In this document: positions 1 through 11,134 of the stretch, in pieces
How positions within the stretch are numbered: the stretch's first letter is position 1
Layout: every line of letters begins with the position of its first letter
Assembly: GCA_007693435.1 (NCBI GenBank)
Contig: REDO01000055.1
Span: forward strand, 1-61,525
Direction of reading: 5' to 3'
Source: Salinarimonadaceae bacterium
GTDB lineage: Bacteria > Pseudomonadota > Alphaproteobacteria > Rhizobiales > Beijerinckiaceae
DNA: 61,525 nt
Program-made: the position numbers and the translations under genes
The notes under the pieces: generated by a model
Database searches by the model: none
What the model saw: only the letters and a program-made list of their open reading frames with translations
Told to the model about the DNA's origin: nothing

Positions 1-3
1 CGC

Positions 4-3000
4 TCACTCCTCCATTGCGATCAGCGCCGCGTCGCCGCCGGCGGCGGCGGTGTTGACGGTGATCGTCTGCTCGACGCCGAACCGGGCGAGGTAATGCGGG
101 CCGCCGGCCTTCGGGCCCGTGCCGGAAAGCCCGCTTCCGCCGAAAGGCTGGACGCCGACGACGGCGCCGATCATGTTGCGGTTCACGTAGACATTGCCGA
201 TGGATAGCCGTCTCTCCACCGCCTCGGCCGTCGCCTCGATGCGGCTATGCAGGCCGAGCGTCAGGCCGTAGCCCTTGGCCTCGATCGCGTCGAGAACGCC
301 GTCGAGCTCGGAAGCGGCGTAGCGCACGACGTGCAGGATGGGCCCGAACACCTCCTCGGCGAGATCCTCGGCGCGCGAAAGCTCGAAGAGATGGGGCGCG
401 ACGAAGGATCCGCGCTCAGGCGCTTCGCCGGCGAAATGAATCGCCTTCGCTTCGCGCTTCATGCGCGCCACATGCGCGTCGAGGCGGCCTTTCGCCTCCG
501 CGTCGATGACGGGCCCGACATGGATCGCGAAATCGCGCGGATCGCCCAGCGTCAATTCGCGCGCGGCGCCCGCGATCATGGCGATCATCTTATCGGCGAC
601 GTCCTCCTGCACGAACATCAGCCGCAAAGCCGAGCAGCGCTGGCCGGCGGAGCGGAAGGCGCTCATGACGGCGTCGTCGGCGACCTGCTCGGGCAGGGCG
701 GTGGCGTCGACGATCATGGCGTTGATCCCGCCCGTCTCGGCGATCAGCGGGACGATCGGCCCGTCCTTGGCGGCGAGCGTGCGGTTGATCGCCCGCGCCA
801 CCTCGCTCGAGCCGGTGAAGACGACGCCGCCGATCGCCGCATGCGCCACGAGCCGCGCGCCGACGCGCCCGTCGCCGGTGACGAATTGCAGCGCTGAGGC
901 GGGAACGCCCGCCTCGTGCATCATGGCGACCGCTTCGGCCGCGACGAGGGGCGACTGTTCCGCGGGCTTGGCCACGACCGTATTGCCGGCGGCCAGCGCC
1001 GCGACCACTTGGCCGGCGAAGATCGCAAGCGGAAAGTTCCAGGGCGAGATCGCGACGAAAACGCCGCGCGCGCGCAGGCGCAGCCGGTTCGATTCGCCCG
1101 TCGGTCCCGGCAATTTCTCGCCCTCGCCATAGAGCCGGCGCGCCTCGTTGGCGTAGTAGCGGCAGAAATCGATCGCCTCGCGCAACTCCGCGAGCGCGTC
1201 GTCGATCGTCTTGCCGGCTTCCGACTGGAGGAGGTGGAGGAGGCGCCCGCGCCGCGCCTCCATGATGTCCGCGAAGCGCTCGAGCGCCCTCGCGCGCGCC
1301 TCGACCGGCGTTTCGCTCCAACGACGAAAGCCCTTGCGGGCGGCCTCGACCGCGCGGTCGGCGAGCGCTTCGTCGGCCTCGATCACGCGCCCGACGAGGC
1401 TCTCGCCGTCGCTGGGCGAAAGGACGTCGCGCGCGGTCCCGCCCTGATGAGCGCCGTCGAGAAGCGGGGCGGCCTGCGCCGCGCCTCCGGCGGCCGCCGC
1501 GATCTCGGCCTGCAAGGCGCGAACCGCCTCGCGGTCGCCGAACTCGACGCCGCGCGAATTGAGCCGGCTCGCTCCGAAGAGATCGCGCGGCAGGGGCAGC
1601 TTCGAATGGCGCGCCCGGGCGGAGCTCTCGACGATCGCGTCGGGCCGGCGCAGGAGATCCTCCACAGCTACGTTCGGATCGGCGGCGACGGAGACGAAGG
1701 AGGAATTCGCCCCGTTCTCCAGAAGCCGGCGCACGAGATAGGCCAGCAGGTCGCGATGCCCGCCGACGGGGGCGTAGGTGCGGCAGCCGATTCCCGGCCG
1801 CGTCTCGATGAGCCGCCCGTAGAGCTGCTCGCCCATGCCGTGCAGGCGCTGGAATTCGTAGCCCTGCGCATCGCCCGCCATCGCCGCGATCTGCGCGACG
1901 GTCAGCGCGTTGTGGGTGGCGAATTGCGGGAAGATGCGCGGACGAAGCGCCAGCATCCGCTCGGCGCAAGCGACGTAGTTCAGATCGGTCATCGCCTTGC
2001 GGGTGAAGACCGGATAATCGGCGAGCCCGCGCTCCTGCGCGCGCTTGACCTCGGTGTCCCAGTAGGCGCCCTTCACGAGCCGCAGCATGAGCCGCCGGTC
2101 CAGCGCCTCGGCGAGCGCGGCCATATGGTCGATCACCGCGCGGGCGCGCTTCTGATAGGCCTGGATCGCGAGGCCGAACCCGTCCCAGCCTTTGAGCGAA
2201 GGGTCGGCGAGGACGGCGCCGATCACGTCGAGCGAAAGCTCCAGCCTGTCGGCCTCCTCGGCGTCGACGGTGAAGTTGAGGTCACAGGCCTTGGCGCTTC
2301 GCGCCAGTTCGAGCACGCGCGGCGTCAGCTGTGCGAGAACGGCCTCGCGATTGAGCGCCTCGTAGCGCGGATGCAAAGCCGAGAGCTTGACCGAGATGCC
2401 GGGCCGCTCGGGCAGCGGACGGTTGCCCGCCGCGCGGCCGATCGCCTCGATCGCGCCGGCATAGGCGTCGAAATAGATTTTCGCGTCTTTGCGCGTGCGC
2501 GCGCCCTCGCCCAGCATGTCGAAGGAATAGCGGTAGATGCGCCCCTTGGCCGAGCCCGCACGCTTGAGCGCCTCCTCGATCGTCTGGCCAAGCACGAAAT
2601 GCCCGCCCATCACGCGCATCGCCTGGCGCGTCGCCGTGCGCACGGTCGGCACGCCGACGCGCTTGGCGAGCTGGCGCAGGATGCCGTCGGGCGTCTCGCC
2701 GGGCTGGATGACGCGCGCCGTGATCCCGAGCGCCCAGGCGGAAGCGTTGACGAGAAGGGCGTCGGACTTCGTCTCGTGATGGGCGAAATCGCCCTGGCCG
2801 AGCTTGTCCTCGATCAGCCGATCGGCCGTGTGGGCGTCCGGCACGCGCAGGAGCGCTTCGGCGAGCACCATCAGCGCCAGCCCCTCGCTGGTCGACAGCG
2901 CATATTCGCGCAGCATGTCCTCGACGCCGCCAAGACCGCCCGCGTGGGAACGGATCGCGTCGATGAGATCGCGCGCGAGGCCGTCGACGGCCTCGCGCCG

Positions 3001-3111
3001 GGCGGGGTCTTCGGCCGATGTGGCGAGGAGCGCGCGTGCGAGCGCGGCGTCGTCCTCCGCGTAGGGCGCGGCGAGAACGGGCAGGGGACCGGGGGCGGGG
3101 CGCGTGTCCAT
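4..3111 (-). CDS. putA: Bifunctional proline dehydrogenase / L-glutamate gamma-semialdehyde dehydrogenase
   Basis: Oxidises proline to P5C (FAD domain) and then to glutamate (NAD domain). The proline dehydrogenase barrel covers roughly residues 85-490, with LRLVKGAYWD near 345 and the FAD-site segment YEFQRLHGMG further on. The aldehyde dehydrogenase half covers about 520-1010, with the glutamate motif AETGG near 790 and the catalytic cysteine in SAGQRCSALR near 825. At 1035 residues it is the short PutA form. The N-terminus shows no ribbon-helix-helix DNA-binding domain, so it should not autoregulate as the E. coli protein does. The ATG has GGAG about 8 bases upstream. It is divergent from an Lrp-family gene, the usual alphaproteobacterial PutR arrangement. 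Confidence 0.97.
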   Translation of the reverse strand: MDTRPAPGPLPVLAAPYAEDDAALARALLATSAEDPARREAVDGLARDLIDAIRSHAGGLGGVEDMLREYALSTSEGLALMVLAEALLRVPDAHTADRLIEDKLGQGDFAHHETKSDALLVNASAWALGITARVIQPGETPDGILRQLAKRVGVPTVRTATRQAMRVMGGHFVLGQTIEEALKRAGSAKGRIYRYSFDMLGEGARTRKDAKIYFDAYAGAIEAIGRAAGNRPLPERPGISVKLSALHPRYEALNREAVLAQLTPRVLELARSAKACDLNFTVDAEEADRLELSLDVIGAVLADPSLKGWDGFGLAIQAYQKRARAVIDHMAALAEALDRRLMLRLVKGAYWDTEVKRAQERGLADYPVFTRKAMTDLNYVACAERMLALRPRIFPQFATHNALTVAQIAAMAGDAQGYEFQRLHGMGEQLYGRLIETRPGIGCRTYAPVGGHRDLLAYLVRRLLENGANSSFVSVAADPNVAVEDLLRRPDAIVESSARARHSKLPLPRDLFGASRLNSRGVEFGDREAVRALQAEIAAAAGGAAQAAPLLDGAHQGGTARDVLSPSDGESLVGRVIEADEALADRAVEAARKGFRRWSETPVEARARALERFADIMEARRGRLLHLLQSEAGKTIDDALAELREAIDFCRYYANEARRLYGEGEKLPGPTGESNRLRLRARGVFVAISPWNFPLAIFAGQVVAALAAGNTVVAKPAEQSPLVAAEAVAMMHEAGVPASALQFVTGDGRVGARLVAHAAIGGVVFTGSSEVARAINRTLAAKDGPIVPLIAETGGINAMIVDATALPEQVADDAVMSAFRSAGQRCSALRLMFVQEDVADKMIAMIAGAARELTLGDPRDFAIHVGPVIDAEAKGRLDAHVARMKREAKAIHFAGEAPERGSFVAPHLFELSRAEDLAEEVFGPILHVVRYAASELDGVLDAIEAKGYGLTLGLHSRIEATAEAVERRLSIGNVYVNRNMIGAVVGVQPFGGSGLSGTGPKAGGPHYLARFGVEQTITVNTAAAGGDAALIAMEE

Positions 3112-3242
3112 ACAAGTCTCCTCACTCGCCGCATAGCTCCGGCGAACGGATCCGAGGATAACCGCAAGGCCGCCGCCGTTCGAGCGGTGATTAAGAGAAA
3201 GCGCCGTTGATTATCAGCCTAAGACCCCGTATTACCGTGATC
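3112..3242. promoter_or_regulatory. Divergent putA / Lrp-regulator intergenic region
   Basis: These 131 bases separate the divergent putA and Lrp-type genes and should hold both promoters and the regulator's binding sites. I see no convincing -35/-10 pair or clean palindrome by eye. The assignment rests on position and on the known control of alphaproteobacterial putA by a neighbouring PutR. Confidence 0.45.
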
Positions 3243-3704
3243 ATGACGGATATTGACCGCATCGACCGCCGCATCCTGCGCGAGCTCCAGCGTGACGGGC
3301 GCCTCGCCACGGTCGAGCTCGCCGAGCGCGTCGGGCTTTCGCCGACCGCCACGGGCGAACGCGTGCGCCGGCTCCAGAAGGACGGGATCATCACAGGCTT
3401 CGGCGCGCGGCTCGATCCGCACCGGTTGGGTCTCGGGCTCCTCGTCTTCGTCGAGGTCTCCCTCGACAAGACGACGCCCGACATCTTCGAGAAATTCGCC
3501 GCCGCCGTCCGCCGCGCGCCGGAAGTGCTCGAATGCCACATGGTCGCCGGCGGCTTCGATTATCTGGTCAAGACCCGCGTCGGCGACATGGCCCAGTATC
3601 GCCGCTTCCTCGGCGAGGGGCTTCTCTCGCTGCCGGGCGTGCGCGAGACGCGCACCTATGCGGTGATGGAGGAGGTCAAGATCGACGGGATCCTGCCCGT
3701 GTGA
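3243..3704 (+). CDS. putR: Lrp/AsnC-family transcriptional regulator, probable PutR
   Basis: The 153-residue protein reads through as Lrp: an N-terminal winged helix-turn-helix (DRIDRRILRELQRDGR, then ERVGLSPTATGERVRRL) and a C-terminal RAM effector domain (LLVFVEVSLDK, CHMVAGGFDYLVKTR, LPGVRETRTYAVMEEVK). I start at the ATG at 3243. An in-frame TTG at 3207 would add 12 residues that do not resemble the family. It is divergent from putA, and in Agrobacterium and Rhodobacter such a regulator activates putA in response to proline, so PutR is the likely role. A global Lrp role cannot be excluded. Confidence 0.9.
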   Translation: MTDIDRIDRRILRELQRDGRLATVELAERVGLSPTATGERVRRLQKDGIITGFGARLDPHRLGLGLLVFVEVSLDKTTPDIFEKFAAAVRRAPEVLECHMVAGGFDYLVKTRVGDMAQYRRFLGEGLLSLPGVRETRTYAVMEEVKIDGILPV

Positions 3705-3797
3705 GGAGATCGTTCGCCGAGACAGTGTTGCAGCAGACGCACAGCGCGGAGCCGCAGCTTTGGATAATATGATCCCGCTCGGGCGCCGTCTTCATGG

Positions 3798-3821
3798 CGT
3801 CGAATTTTTTCGACGGTTTTT
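3798..3821 (+). terminator. Intrinsic terminator-like hairpin after the Lrp-type gene
   Basis: A perfect 7-bp stem (CGTCGAA / TTCGACG) with a TTTT loop is followed by G and five T on the plus strand. It lies 93 bases after the regulator stop and only 6 bases before the ATG of the next gene, so it may also act as an attenuator or mask ribosome access. Confidence 0.6.
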
Positions 3822-3827
3822 CAGTTC

Positions 3828-5054
3828 ATGGTCCAGCAGCCCGCCCCCCGGACCGATCCGATTCTCTCCGCCGCAGGGATGCTGCGACGGATCGGCTTTT
3901 TCATTCTGATGATCGGCGTTCCGACGCTCGCCTTCGTGTCGCGGCGGGCGCTCGTCGCGCTCACCCCGATCGCTATCGCGCTCATCATCATCGCGGCGCT
4001 CATCGACGGCGCGAACAAGCCGTTGCGCGAATCGCGCCGCGTCCTCCTTTCCGCGACGCCCGCGATCGCCACGCTCGTGCTGCTGGGCTGGATCGCACTC
4101 TCGCTCATCTGGACCCCCTTCTTCGACCCGGCGGCGAGCCGCGTGGTCAGTATTCTCGCAACGACGGCGCTGGGGATCGCGGCCTATTTCGCGATTCCGG
4201 CGCGCATGCGTTCGGCCAATCTCTATCTCGTGCCGATCGGCGTCGCGGCGGCGGCGCTCCTGGCCGGCGGGATCTATCTCGCGCAGATGCTGGGCGTCGA
4301 AGCGGCGGCGCGCCTCGTCGCCGGCGAGACCTACCTGCGCGGGCTCGTCGTGCTCGTGATGGCCGTATGGCCGGCCGTCGCGTGGCTCTCCTCGCGCGGG
4401 CGAGACGCGCAGGCTCTGGCCCTGGCCGTCGTCGTCGGCGCGGCGAGCGCGCTCTCCCCCGACAAGGCGGCGCTTTTCGGGTTCCTGGCGGGGGCGACGA
4501 TCTGCGTGCTCGCCTCCGCCTGGCCCGCGAAGGTCGCCGCCGCGGTGGCGACGGGCATGGCGGTCGCGATCCTCGCGGCGCCGGCCCTGCCCTTCCTCGC
4601 GACGCCCCTCGGCGCGGGCGCGCCGGGCTCGCTGCTCGAATCGCTGGCGATCTGGCGCGCGACGATCCTCGCCGATCCCTGGGCCGCGCTCACGGGACAC
4701 GGCATCGAGGCCGTGCTGCGCTCGCGCCTTGCGGGCGCACTTTCCTGGAACGCGCCTTCCTCGATCCTCTTCGAGATCTGGTACGAGCTCGGCGTCATCG
4801 GCGCGGCGGCGGCGGCGACGGCGCTCGCGGGCGCCGTGCGCGCCTCGGCCCGCCGCCACGCGGCGCTCGTTCCCGGCGAAATGGCTGGATTCACGTCGGC
4901 TTTCGTCATGGCGGCGCTGGGCGTCGCGACGACCCAGATGTGGTGGGTCACGACGCTGGTCGTCGTCGCGCTGATTTTCATCGCCGGCGCGCGCGGCCAG
5001 TTCCGCACCAAGCGTCCGCGCATCATGCTGCCCGGCCTCGCCCGCCGCGAATGA
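3828..5054 (+). CDS. Polytopic membrane protein, O-antigen ligase / Wzy-like
   Basis: The 408-residue protein is almost wholly hydrophobic, with about ten membrane segments starting near residue 20 (IGFFILMIGVPTLAF). A longer loop in the last third reads WAALTGHGIEAVLRS ... NAPSSILFEIWYELG. That pattern, a periplasmic loop with a GHG..E stretch and a helix of the FEIWYELG type, resembles the Wzy_C / O-antigen ligase (WaaL) superfamily, so a role in surface polysaccharide ligation or polymerisation is inferred. There is no clear ribosome-binding site; a terminator-like hairpin sits just upstream. The ATG at 3879 is an alternative start. The fold class is likely but the substrate is unknown. 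Confidence 0.7.
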   Translation: MVQQPAPRTDPILSAAGMLRRIGFFILMIGVPTLAFVSRRALVALTPIAIALIIIAALIDGANKPLRESRRVLLSATPAIATLVLLGWIALSLIWTPFFDPAASRVVSILATTALGIAAYFAIPARMRSANLYLVPIGVAAAALLAGGIYLAQMLGVEAAARLVAGETYLRGLVVLVMAVWPAVAWLSSRGRDAQALALAVVVGAASALSPDKAALFGFLAGATICVLASAWPAKVAAAVATGMAVAILAAPALPFLATPLGAGAPGSLLESLAIWRATILADPWAALTGHGIEAVLRSRLAGALSWNAPSSILFEIWYELGVIGAAAAATALAGAVRASARRHAALVPGEMAGFTSAFVMAALGVATTQMWWVTTLVVVALIFIAGARGQFRTKRPRIMLPGLARRE

Positions 5055-5091
5055 ACCCGGCGCGCGATCCGCCGATCCCGGGAGGAAACCC

Positions 5092-6270
5092 ATGCCAGTC
5101 GTGAACCGCATCGCGGAATTGGCCGCCGAGGCCGCAGCCTGGCGCCGCGACCTGCACGCGCATCCCGAACTCGGCTTCGACGTCCACCGCACGGCGGATT
5201 TCGTCGCGCGAAAGTTGCGCGAATTCGGCGTCGACGAGATCGCGACGGGGATCGGGCGCACGGGCGTCGTCGGCGTGATCCGCGGGCGCGGGCGCGCCTC
5301 GGGCCGCGTCGTCGCGCTGCGCGCCGACATGGACGCGCTGCCGATCGAGGAGGCCGCCGACGTTCCCTTTCGCTCGACCGTTCCCGGCCGCATGCACGCC
5401 TGCGGACATGACGGACACACGGCGATGCTGCTTTGCGCCGCGCGCTATCTGGCCGAGACCCGCAATTTCGACGGCGACGCCGTCGTCATCTTCCAGCCGG
5501 CCGAGGAGACGGGCGGCGGCGGCGGCGAGATGGTGCGCGACGGCGTGATGGAGCGCTTCGGCGTGCAGGAGGTCTACGGCCTCCACAACATGCCGGGCAT
5601 TCCCGTCGGCTCCTTCGCGATCAGGCCAGGCGCGATCATGGCGGCGGCGGATTCCTTCCAGATCACGATCGAGGGGCGCGGCGGCCATGCGGCGATGCCC
5701 CATCGCTGCCTCGATCCCGTCCTCGTCGCCGCGCATGTGATCACGGCGCTCCAGGGAATCGTCTCGCGCGAGGTCGATCCCCTGGAGGCCGCTGTGATCA
5801 CGGTGGCCTCGGTGAAGGCGGGCGAGACGACGAATGTCATCCCGCAGACCGCGACGCTGCTCGGCACCTGCCGGACGCTGCGCGAGGATGTGCGGGACAT
5901 GTGCGAGCGGCGGATCGGCGAGGCCGTTTCCGGGATCTGCGCGGCGTTCGGGGCGCAAGGCGCGCTCGATTACCGGCGCGGTTATCCCGTCACCGTCAAC
6001 GATCCGGCCCGCGCCGCCTTCATGGCGGACATGGCGGCGCAGATCGCGGGCGAGGCGCGCGTCGAGCGCAACGTCGCGCCGATGATGGGCGCGGAGGATT
6101 TCTCCTTCATGCTGAATGCGCGGCCCGGCGCCTACATCTTCGTCGGAAACGGCGAAGGGCCGATGGTGCATCACCCCGCCTATCGTTTCGACGACGACGC
6201 GATACCCCACGGCGCCTCGCTCTGGGCGCGGCTCGTCGAGACGGCGATGCCGCTAGGAAAGGCGGCGTAA
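5092..6270 (+). CDS. M20-family amidohydrolase (hippurate hydrolase / aminoacylase type)
   Basis: This 392-residue cytosolic metallohydrolase should cleave N-acyl amino acids or related amides. Metal-site motifs are visible: HPELGFD near residue 23, HACGHDGHTAML near 102, and QPAEETGGGGGE with the catalytic glutamate pair near 136. A dimerisation insert (GRGGHAAMPH) and a C-terminal GAEDFSFML complete the family pattern. The start has a strong GGAGGAAA ribosome site 5 bases upstream. It follows the membrane protein by 37 bases and may be co-transcribed. Exact substrate cannot be read from sequence. Confidence 0.93.
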   Translation: MPVVNRIAELAAEAAAWRRDLHAHPELGFDVHRTADFVARKLREFGVDEIATGIGRTGVVGVIRGRGRASGRVVALRADMDALPIEEAADVPFRSTVPGRMHACGHDGHTAMLLCAARYLAETRNFDGDAVVIFQPAEETGGGGGEMVRDGVMERFGVQEVYGLHNMPGIPVGSFAIRPGAIMAAADSFQITIEGRGGHAAMPHRCLDPVLVAAHVITALQGIVSREVDPLEAAVITVASVKAGETTNVIPQTATLLGTCRTLREDVRDMCERRIGEAVSGICAAFGAQGALDYRRGYPVTVNDPARAAFMADMAAQIAGEARVERNVAPMMGAEDFSFMLNARPGAYIFVGNGEGPMVHHPAYRFDDDAIPHGASLWARLVETAMPLGKAA

Positions 6271-6365
6271 AGACCCGTTAAACACCCTGAACGCTGTCTG
6301 AACGGGCCTCTCAGGCAAGGTCAAGCTAAGGTCGGCTAGGTTCTCTCCAACACGGGAGAGTTCAC

Positions 6366-6524
6366 ATGCGTCGCCTCATCGCCACCACCGCCGTCGCCTT
6401 CTACTGCTTCGCCATGATCGGCCTGATCGGCGGCGTCGGCGTCATGGCGTCCGGCGTCGGCCCTTCCGCCCCCAAGGACGATACGGGCGTCGGCCTGGCG
6501 CTCATCATGCTGCTGCGCAACTGA
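6366..6524 (+). CDS. Small hydrophobic membrane peptide, 52 residues, unknown
   Basis: A short open frame runs from the ATG at 6366 to the TGA at 6522-6524, with GGGAG 5 bases upstream. It begins MRRLIATTAVAFYCFAMIGL and continues through a glycine-rich hydrophobic stretch to about residue 32. A short polar turn (APKDD) and a second hydrophobic tail ending MLLRN follow. This suggests an N-terminal signal anchor and one or two membrane helices. No family is recognised. It is flanked by the M20 gene on the same strand and convergent proB. The case rests on a good ribosome site, codon-like composition and membrane pattern, so it is plausible rather than proven. Confidence 0.5.
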   Translation: MRRLIATTAVAFYCFAMIGLIGGVGVMASGVGPSAPKDDTGVGLALIMLLRN

Positions 6525-6558
6525 GCGCTTTCGCGCGTTCCGGCCGGCGCGGCCGCCT

Positions 6559-7683
6559 TCAGCGCGCCCCGCGCAGGACCAGATCATCGCGATGCACCAT
6601 GGCGTCGCGACCCCGATAGCCCAGAATAGCCTCGATCTCGCCGCTGCGGCGGCCCGCGATCCGCGCCGCGTCCCCGTGATCATAGGCGACGAGCCCGCGC
6701 CCGATCTCGGCGCCCGCGAGGTCGCGGATGAAAACCGCGTCGCCGCGCGCGAAAGCGCCCTCGACCCGGCGCACGCCCACCGGCAGCAGGCTGCTTCCGG
6801 CGACGAGGGCCTTGGCCGCGCCATCATCGACGACGAGCGCCCCGCGCGGCTCCAGCGAGCCGCCGATCCAGGCCTTGCGCGCGGATGAGGGCGTCGAATG
6901 CGTCAGGAACCAGGTGCAGCGCCCGCCCTCCGCCACGCGCCGCAGCGGGTTTTTCACGCGACCGTCCGCGATGATCATGTGGGCGCCGGCCTGCGTCGCG
7001 ATCTTGCCGGCCTCGATCTTGGTGCGCATGCCCCCGCGCGAAAGCTCCGACGCCGCCCCGCCCGCCATCGCCTCGATGCCGGGCGTGATCCGCTCGACAA
7101 GGGGCATATGCGCAGCTTTCGGGTCGCTGCCCGGGGGCGCGGTGTAGAGCCCGTCGATATCGGAGAAGAGTATGAGCAAATCCGCGCCGATCATCGCCGC
7201 GACGCGCGCCGCCAGACGGTCGTTGTCGCCGTAGCGGATCTCGCTCGTCGCAACCGTGTCGTTCTCGTTGACCACGGGCACAGCGCGCAATTCGAAGAGT
7301 TTGGCGATCGTTGCGCGGGCGTTGAGATAGCGTCGCCGCTCCTCGGTGTCGGAAAGCGTGACGAGAATCTGTCCCGCGGTGATCGCGTGGTGGCCGAGCA
7401 CCTCCGCCCAGACCCGCGCCAGCGCGATCTGCCCGACCGCCGCAGCCGCCTGGCTTTCCTCCAGCCGGAGAACTCCGGCCGGCAGGTCGAGCACGGTGCG
7501 GCCCATGGCGATGGCGCCCGAGGAGACGACGAGCACGTCCGCGCCGCGCCCATGCAGATCGGCGATGTCCTCCCCGAGAGCCGCGAGCCACGCCGCGTTG
7601 AGACGACCGCGCGCGCGATCGACGAGCAGGGCCGAGCCCACCTTGATCACGACGCGGCGGAACTGGGCGAGGGTCGGCGTCAT
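6559..7683 (-). CDS. proB: Glutamate 5-kinase
   Basis: Phosphorylates glutamate to gamma-glutamyl phosphate, the first step of proline synthesis. The 374-residue protein has an amino-acid kinase domain ([12 protein letters not shown] at the N-terminus, [25 protein letters not shown]-type [13 protein letters not shown], and FSDIDGLYT). A C-terminal PUA domain begins near residue 285. I start at the ATG at 7683 because the family begins at [10 protein letters not shown]; the frame stays open far upstream only through antisense composition of deoB. It sits 82 bases after deoB. No proA lies nearby and obgE, its usual Hyphomicrobiales neighbour, is 43 kb away, which is atypical. Confidence 0.95.
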   Translation of the reverse strand: MTPTLAQFRRVVIKVGSALLVDRARGRLNAAWLAALGEDIADLHGRGADVLVVSSGAIAMGRTVLDLPAGVLRLEESQAAAAVGQIALARVWAEVLGHHAITAGQILVTLSDTEERRRYLNARATIAKLFELRAVPVVNENDTVATSEIRYGDNDRLAARVAAMIGADLLILFSDIDGLYTAPPGSDPKAAHMPLVERITPGIEAMAGGAASELSRGGMRTKIEAGKIATQAGAHMIIADGRVKNPLRRVAEGGRCTWFLTHSTPSSARKAWIGGSLEPRGALVVDDGAAKALVAGSSLLPVGVRRVEGAFARGDAVFIRDLAGAEIGRGLVAYDHGDAARIAGRRSGEIEAILGYRGRDAMVHRDDLVLRGAR

Positions 7684-7765
7684 CGGGGGCGTTTCCGGGA
7701 AAATGGGACGTCGCGTTGCTTTCCACCATTCCGCGCGCCGGGGCAAGCCCGCGAAAGGGCGCCTC

Positions 7766-9013
7766 TCAGCCGCGAGGCGGCAGGAACGGCGTCCCGCAGG
7801 CCGGCGGCGCGACTCCGAGATGCGCGGCGACGCTCGCGCCGATATCGGCGAAGGTCTCGCGCCGGCCGACGCTTCCGGACGCGACGCCCGGGCCGAAGCA
7901 GATGACCGGAACCTGCTCGCGGGTATGATCCGTGCCGCGCCAGCTCGGATCGTTGCCGTGATCGGCCGTGACGATGCAGATGTCGTGCGGGCCGAGCGCG
8001 GCCTCGATCTCCGGCACGCGCGCATCGAAGGCCTCGAGCGCCGCGGCGTAGCCCGGCAGGTCGCGGCGATGGCCGAAATCGGTGTCGAAATCGACGAGAT
8101 TGACGAAAACGAGCCCGCCGTCGCCCAGCTCGCGCAGGGCGCCGAGCGCCTCGGTGAGGCAGGCGTCGTTTCCGGCGACCTTGACCTCGCGCCCCGTTGA
8201 ACGATGGGCGAAGATGTCGCCGATCTTGCCGACGCTGACAACGGGTCGCCCGGCCTGGGCCAGCCTGTCCAGGATCGTGCCCTCCGGCGGGGATATGACG
8301 AAATCCTTGCGGTTTCCGGTCCGCTTGAAGCCGTTTTCGGCGTCGCCCTCGAAGGGCCGCGCGATGACGCGTCCGATCCGCAGGGGGTCGCACAATTCGC
8401 GCGCGATCCGGCAGGTTTCGTAGAGCCGCTCAAGCCCGAACGCTTCCTCGTGCGCCGCGATCTGGAGCACGCTGTCGACGGAGGTGTAGACGATGGGGGC
8501 GCCGGTGCGGACATGCTCGGCGCCGAGCTCATCGACGATGGCGACGCCGGCGGCGTGGCTCAGACCCAGGAGACCGGGAAGGCCAGCCCGCGCGATCAGC
8601 GCCCGCGTGAGCTCCGGCGGAAAGACAGGCGCCGCTTGCGGGAAATAGCCCCATTCGAAATCCACGGGACGCCCCGCGATCTCCCAGTGGCCGGACGGCG
8701 TGTCCTTGCCGCGCGAGGTCTCGACCGCGTGACCCCAAAGTCCCTGCGCGCCGCCATCCGGGGGGGCGAGGTCGGGATGCTCGCGCCCCGTGGCGCCGCG
8801 CATGGCGAGGCCGAGGCCCAGCCGCGCCAGATGCGGCAGGCGAAGCGGCCCGGAGCGCAGGCCCGCGCGGTCGCCTGCTCCGGCCGCGCAACCTTCCGCG
8901 ATATGCCCCAAAGTGTCGGCCCCCTCGTCGCCATAGGCGGCGGCGTCGGGGGCGCCCCCGATTCCGACGGAATCGAGCACGACGAGCAGTACGCGGCCGC
9001 GCGCCGGCTTCAT
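7766..9013 (-). CDS. deoB: Phosphopentomutase
   Basis: Interconverts ribose-1-phosphate or deoxyribose-1-phosphate with the 5-phosphates in nucleoside salvage. The 415-residue length fits the family. Alkaline-phosphatase-superfamily metal motifs are visible: [13 protein letters not shown] near residue 12, [10 protein letters not shown] near 32, SGHWEIAG near 107, and the C-terminal [18 protein letters not shown]. It begins 7 bases after the yejF stop, so it is probably part of the yej transcript. That pairing suggests salvage of imported peptide- or nucleotide-like compounds, but this is inference. Confidence 0.95.
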   Translation of the reverse strand: MKPARGRVLLVVLDSVGIGGAPDAAAYGDEGADTLGHIAEGCAAGAGDRAGLRSGPLRLPHLARLGLGLAMRGATGREHPDLAPPDGGAQGLWGHAVETSRGKDTPSGHWEIAGRPVDFEWGYFPQAAPVFPPELTRALIARAGLPGLLGLSHAAGVAIVDELGAEHVRTGAPIVYTSVDSVLQIAAHEEAFGLERLYETCRIARELCDPLRIGRVIARPFEGDAENGFKRTGNRKDFVISPPEGTILDRLAQAGRPVVSVGKIGDIFAHRSTGREVKVAGNDACLTEALGALRELGDGGLVFVNLVDFDTDFGHRRDLPGYAAALEAFDARVPEIEAALGPHDICIVTADHGNDPSWRGTDHTREQVPVICFGPGVASGSVGRRETFADIGASVAAHLGVAPPACGTPFLPPRG

Positions 9014-9020
9014 CGAGGCT

Positions 9021-10651
<1,631 letters not shown>

Positions 10652-10655
<4 letters not shown>

Positions 10656-11134
10656 GTCTGGTTCAACAAGCTCTCGAGGGTGGCGGCCGCCGGCGTGATC
10701 TTTTCGATCCCTGCCGGCAAGCGGAGACGTTTGTCGTTGCCGATGAAGACCGCGCAAGCATTCGTGACGGCGGTCACGACATGGATGGCGTCCGGCAGAA
10801 AGTTGCGTCGGTCGGGTTTGTCCACGCCGCCCTGATCCGCATTAGCCCGATAGGTCGTGGTCTCGATGAGAATCTCGCGGCTGATCGGCACGAGTTCGAC
10901 GGCTTGCGACCAGATCAGCGCCTGCATATAGGCGCGCTTGAGGCGGGCGTTGCCGTTCCGCACCGGAACGATGAGCAGTTCCGCGAGGGTCAACTCGCTG
11001 GTCAGCAAACGAACCCGCTTCGCCATCGCCGCGCCTAGCAACTGCTTCATCGCATCGGAGGCGTCGCCCACCGTCTCGAAAGCGACGATGAAGCCGTTTG
11101 TGTCGACATAGAGCCGTGGCGCGTCAACGCTCAC
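10652..11134 (-). CDS. PIN-domain toxin (VapC-like), 160 residues
   Basis: A probable ribonuclease of the PIN fold. The acidic residues expected of an active enzyme are present: D in YVDTNGF near the start, E in LTLAELL, D in FLPDAIHVVTA and D in IGNDKRL. The GTG start at 11134 is preferred because the fold begins there. It overlaps the upstream antitoxin gene by 11 bases, and its own TGA overlaps the yejF ATG as ATGA. It is therefore embedded and probably translationally coupled inside the yejABEF operon. The family call is strong from motifs; toxicity and RNA target are unknown. Confidence 0.8.

Noticed and set aside
1084-1093. GGTTCGATTC resembling a tRNA T loop
   Set aside because: It lies inside putA coding sequence, with no acceptor or anticodon stem around it.
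916-3210. A 764-residue frame antisense to putA
   Set aside because: No recognisable motif, no ribosome site, and composition typical of antisense frames of GC-rich genes.
6272-6306. CCCGTT ... AACGGG inverted repeat after the M20 gene as a terminator
   Set aside because: The spacer is about 21 bases and no T-run follows, so it is not a convincing intrinsic terminator.
8281-8532. Upstream extension of the proB frame to 8532
   Set aside because: The added 283 residues lie opposite to deoB codons in another frame and lack homology; the kinase fold begins at the ATG at 7683.
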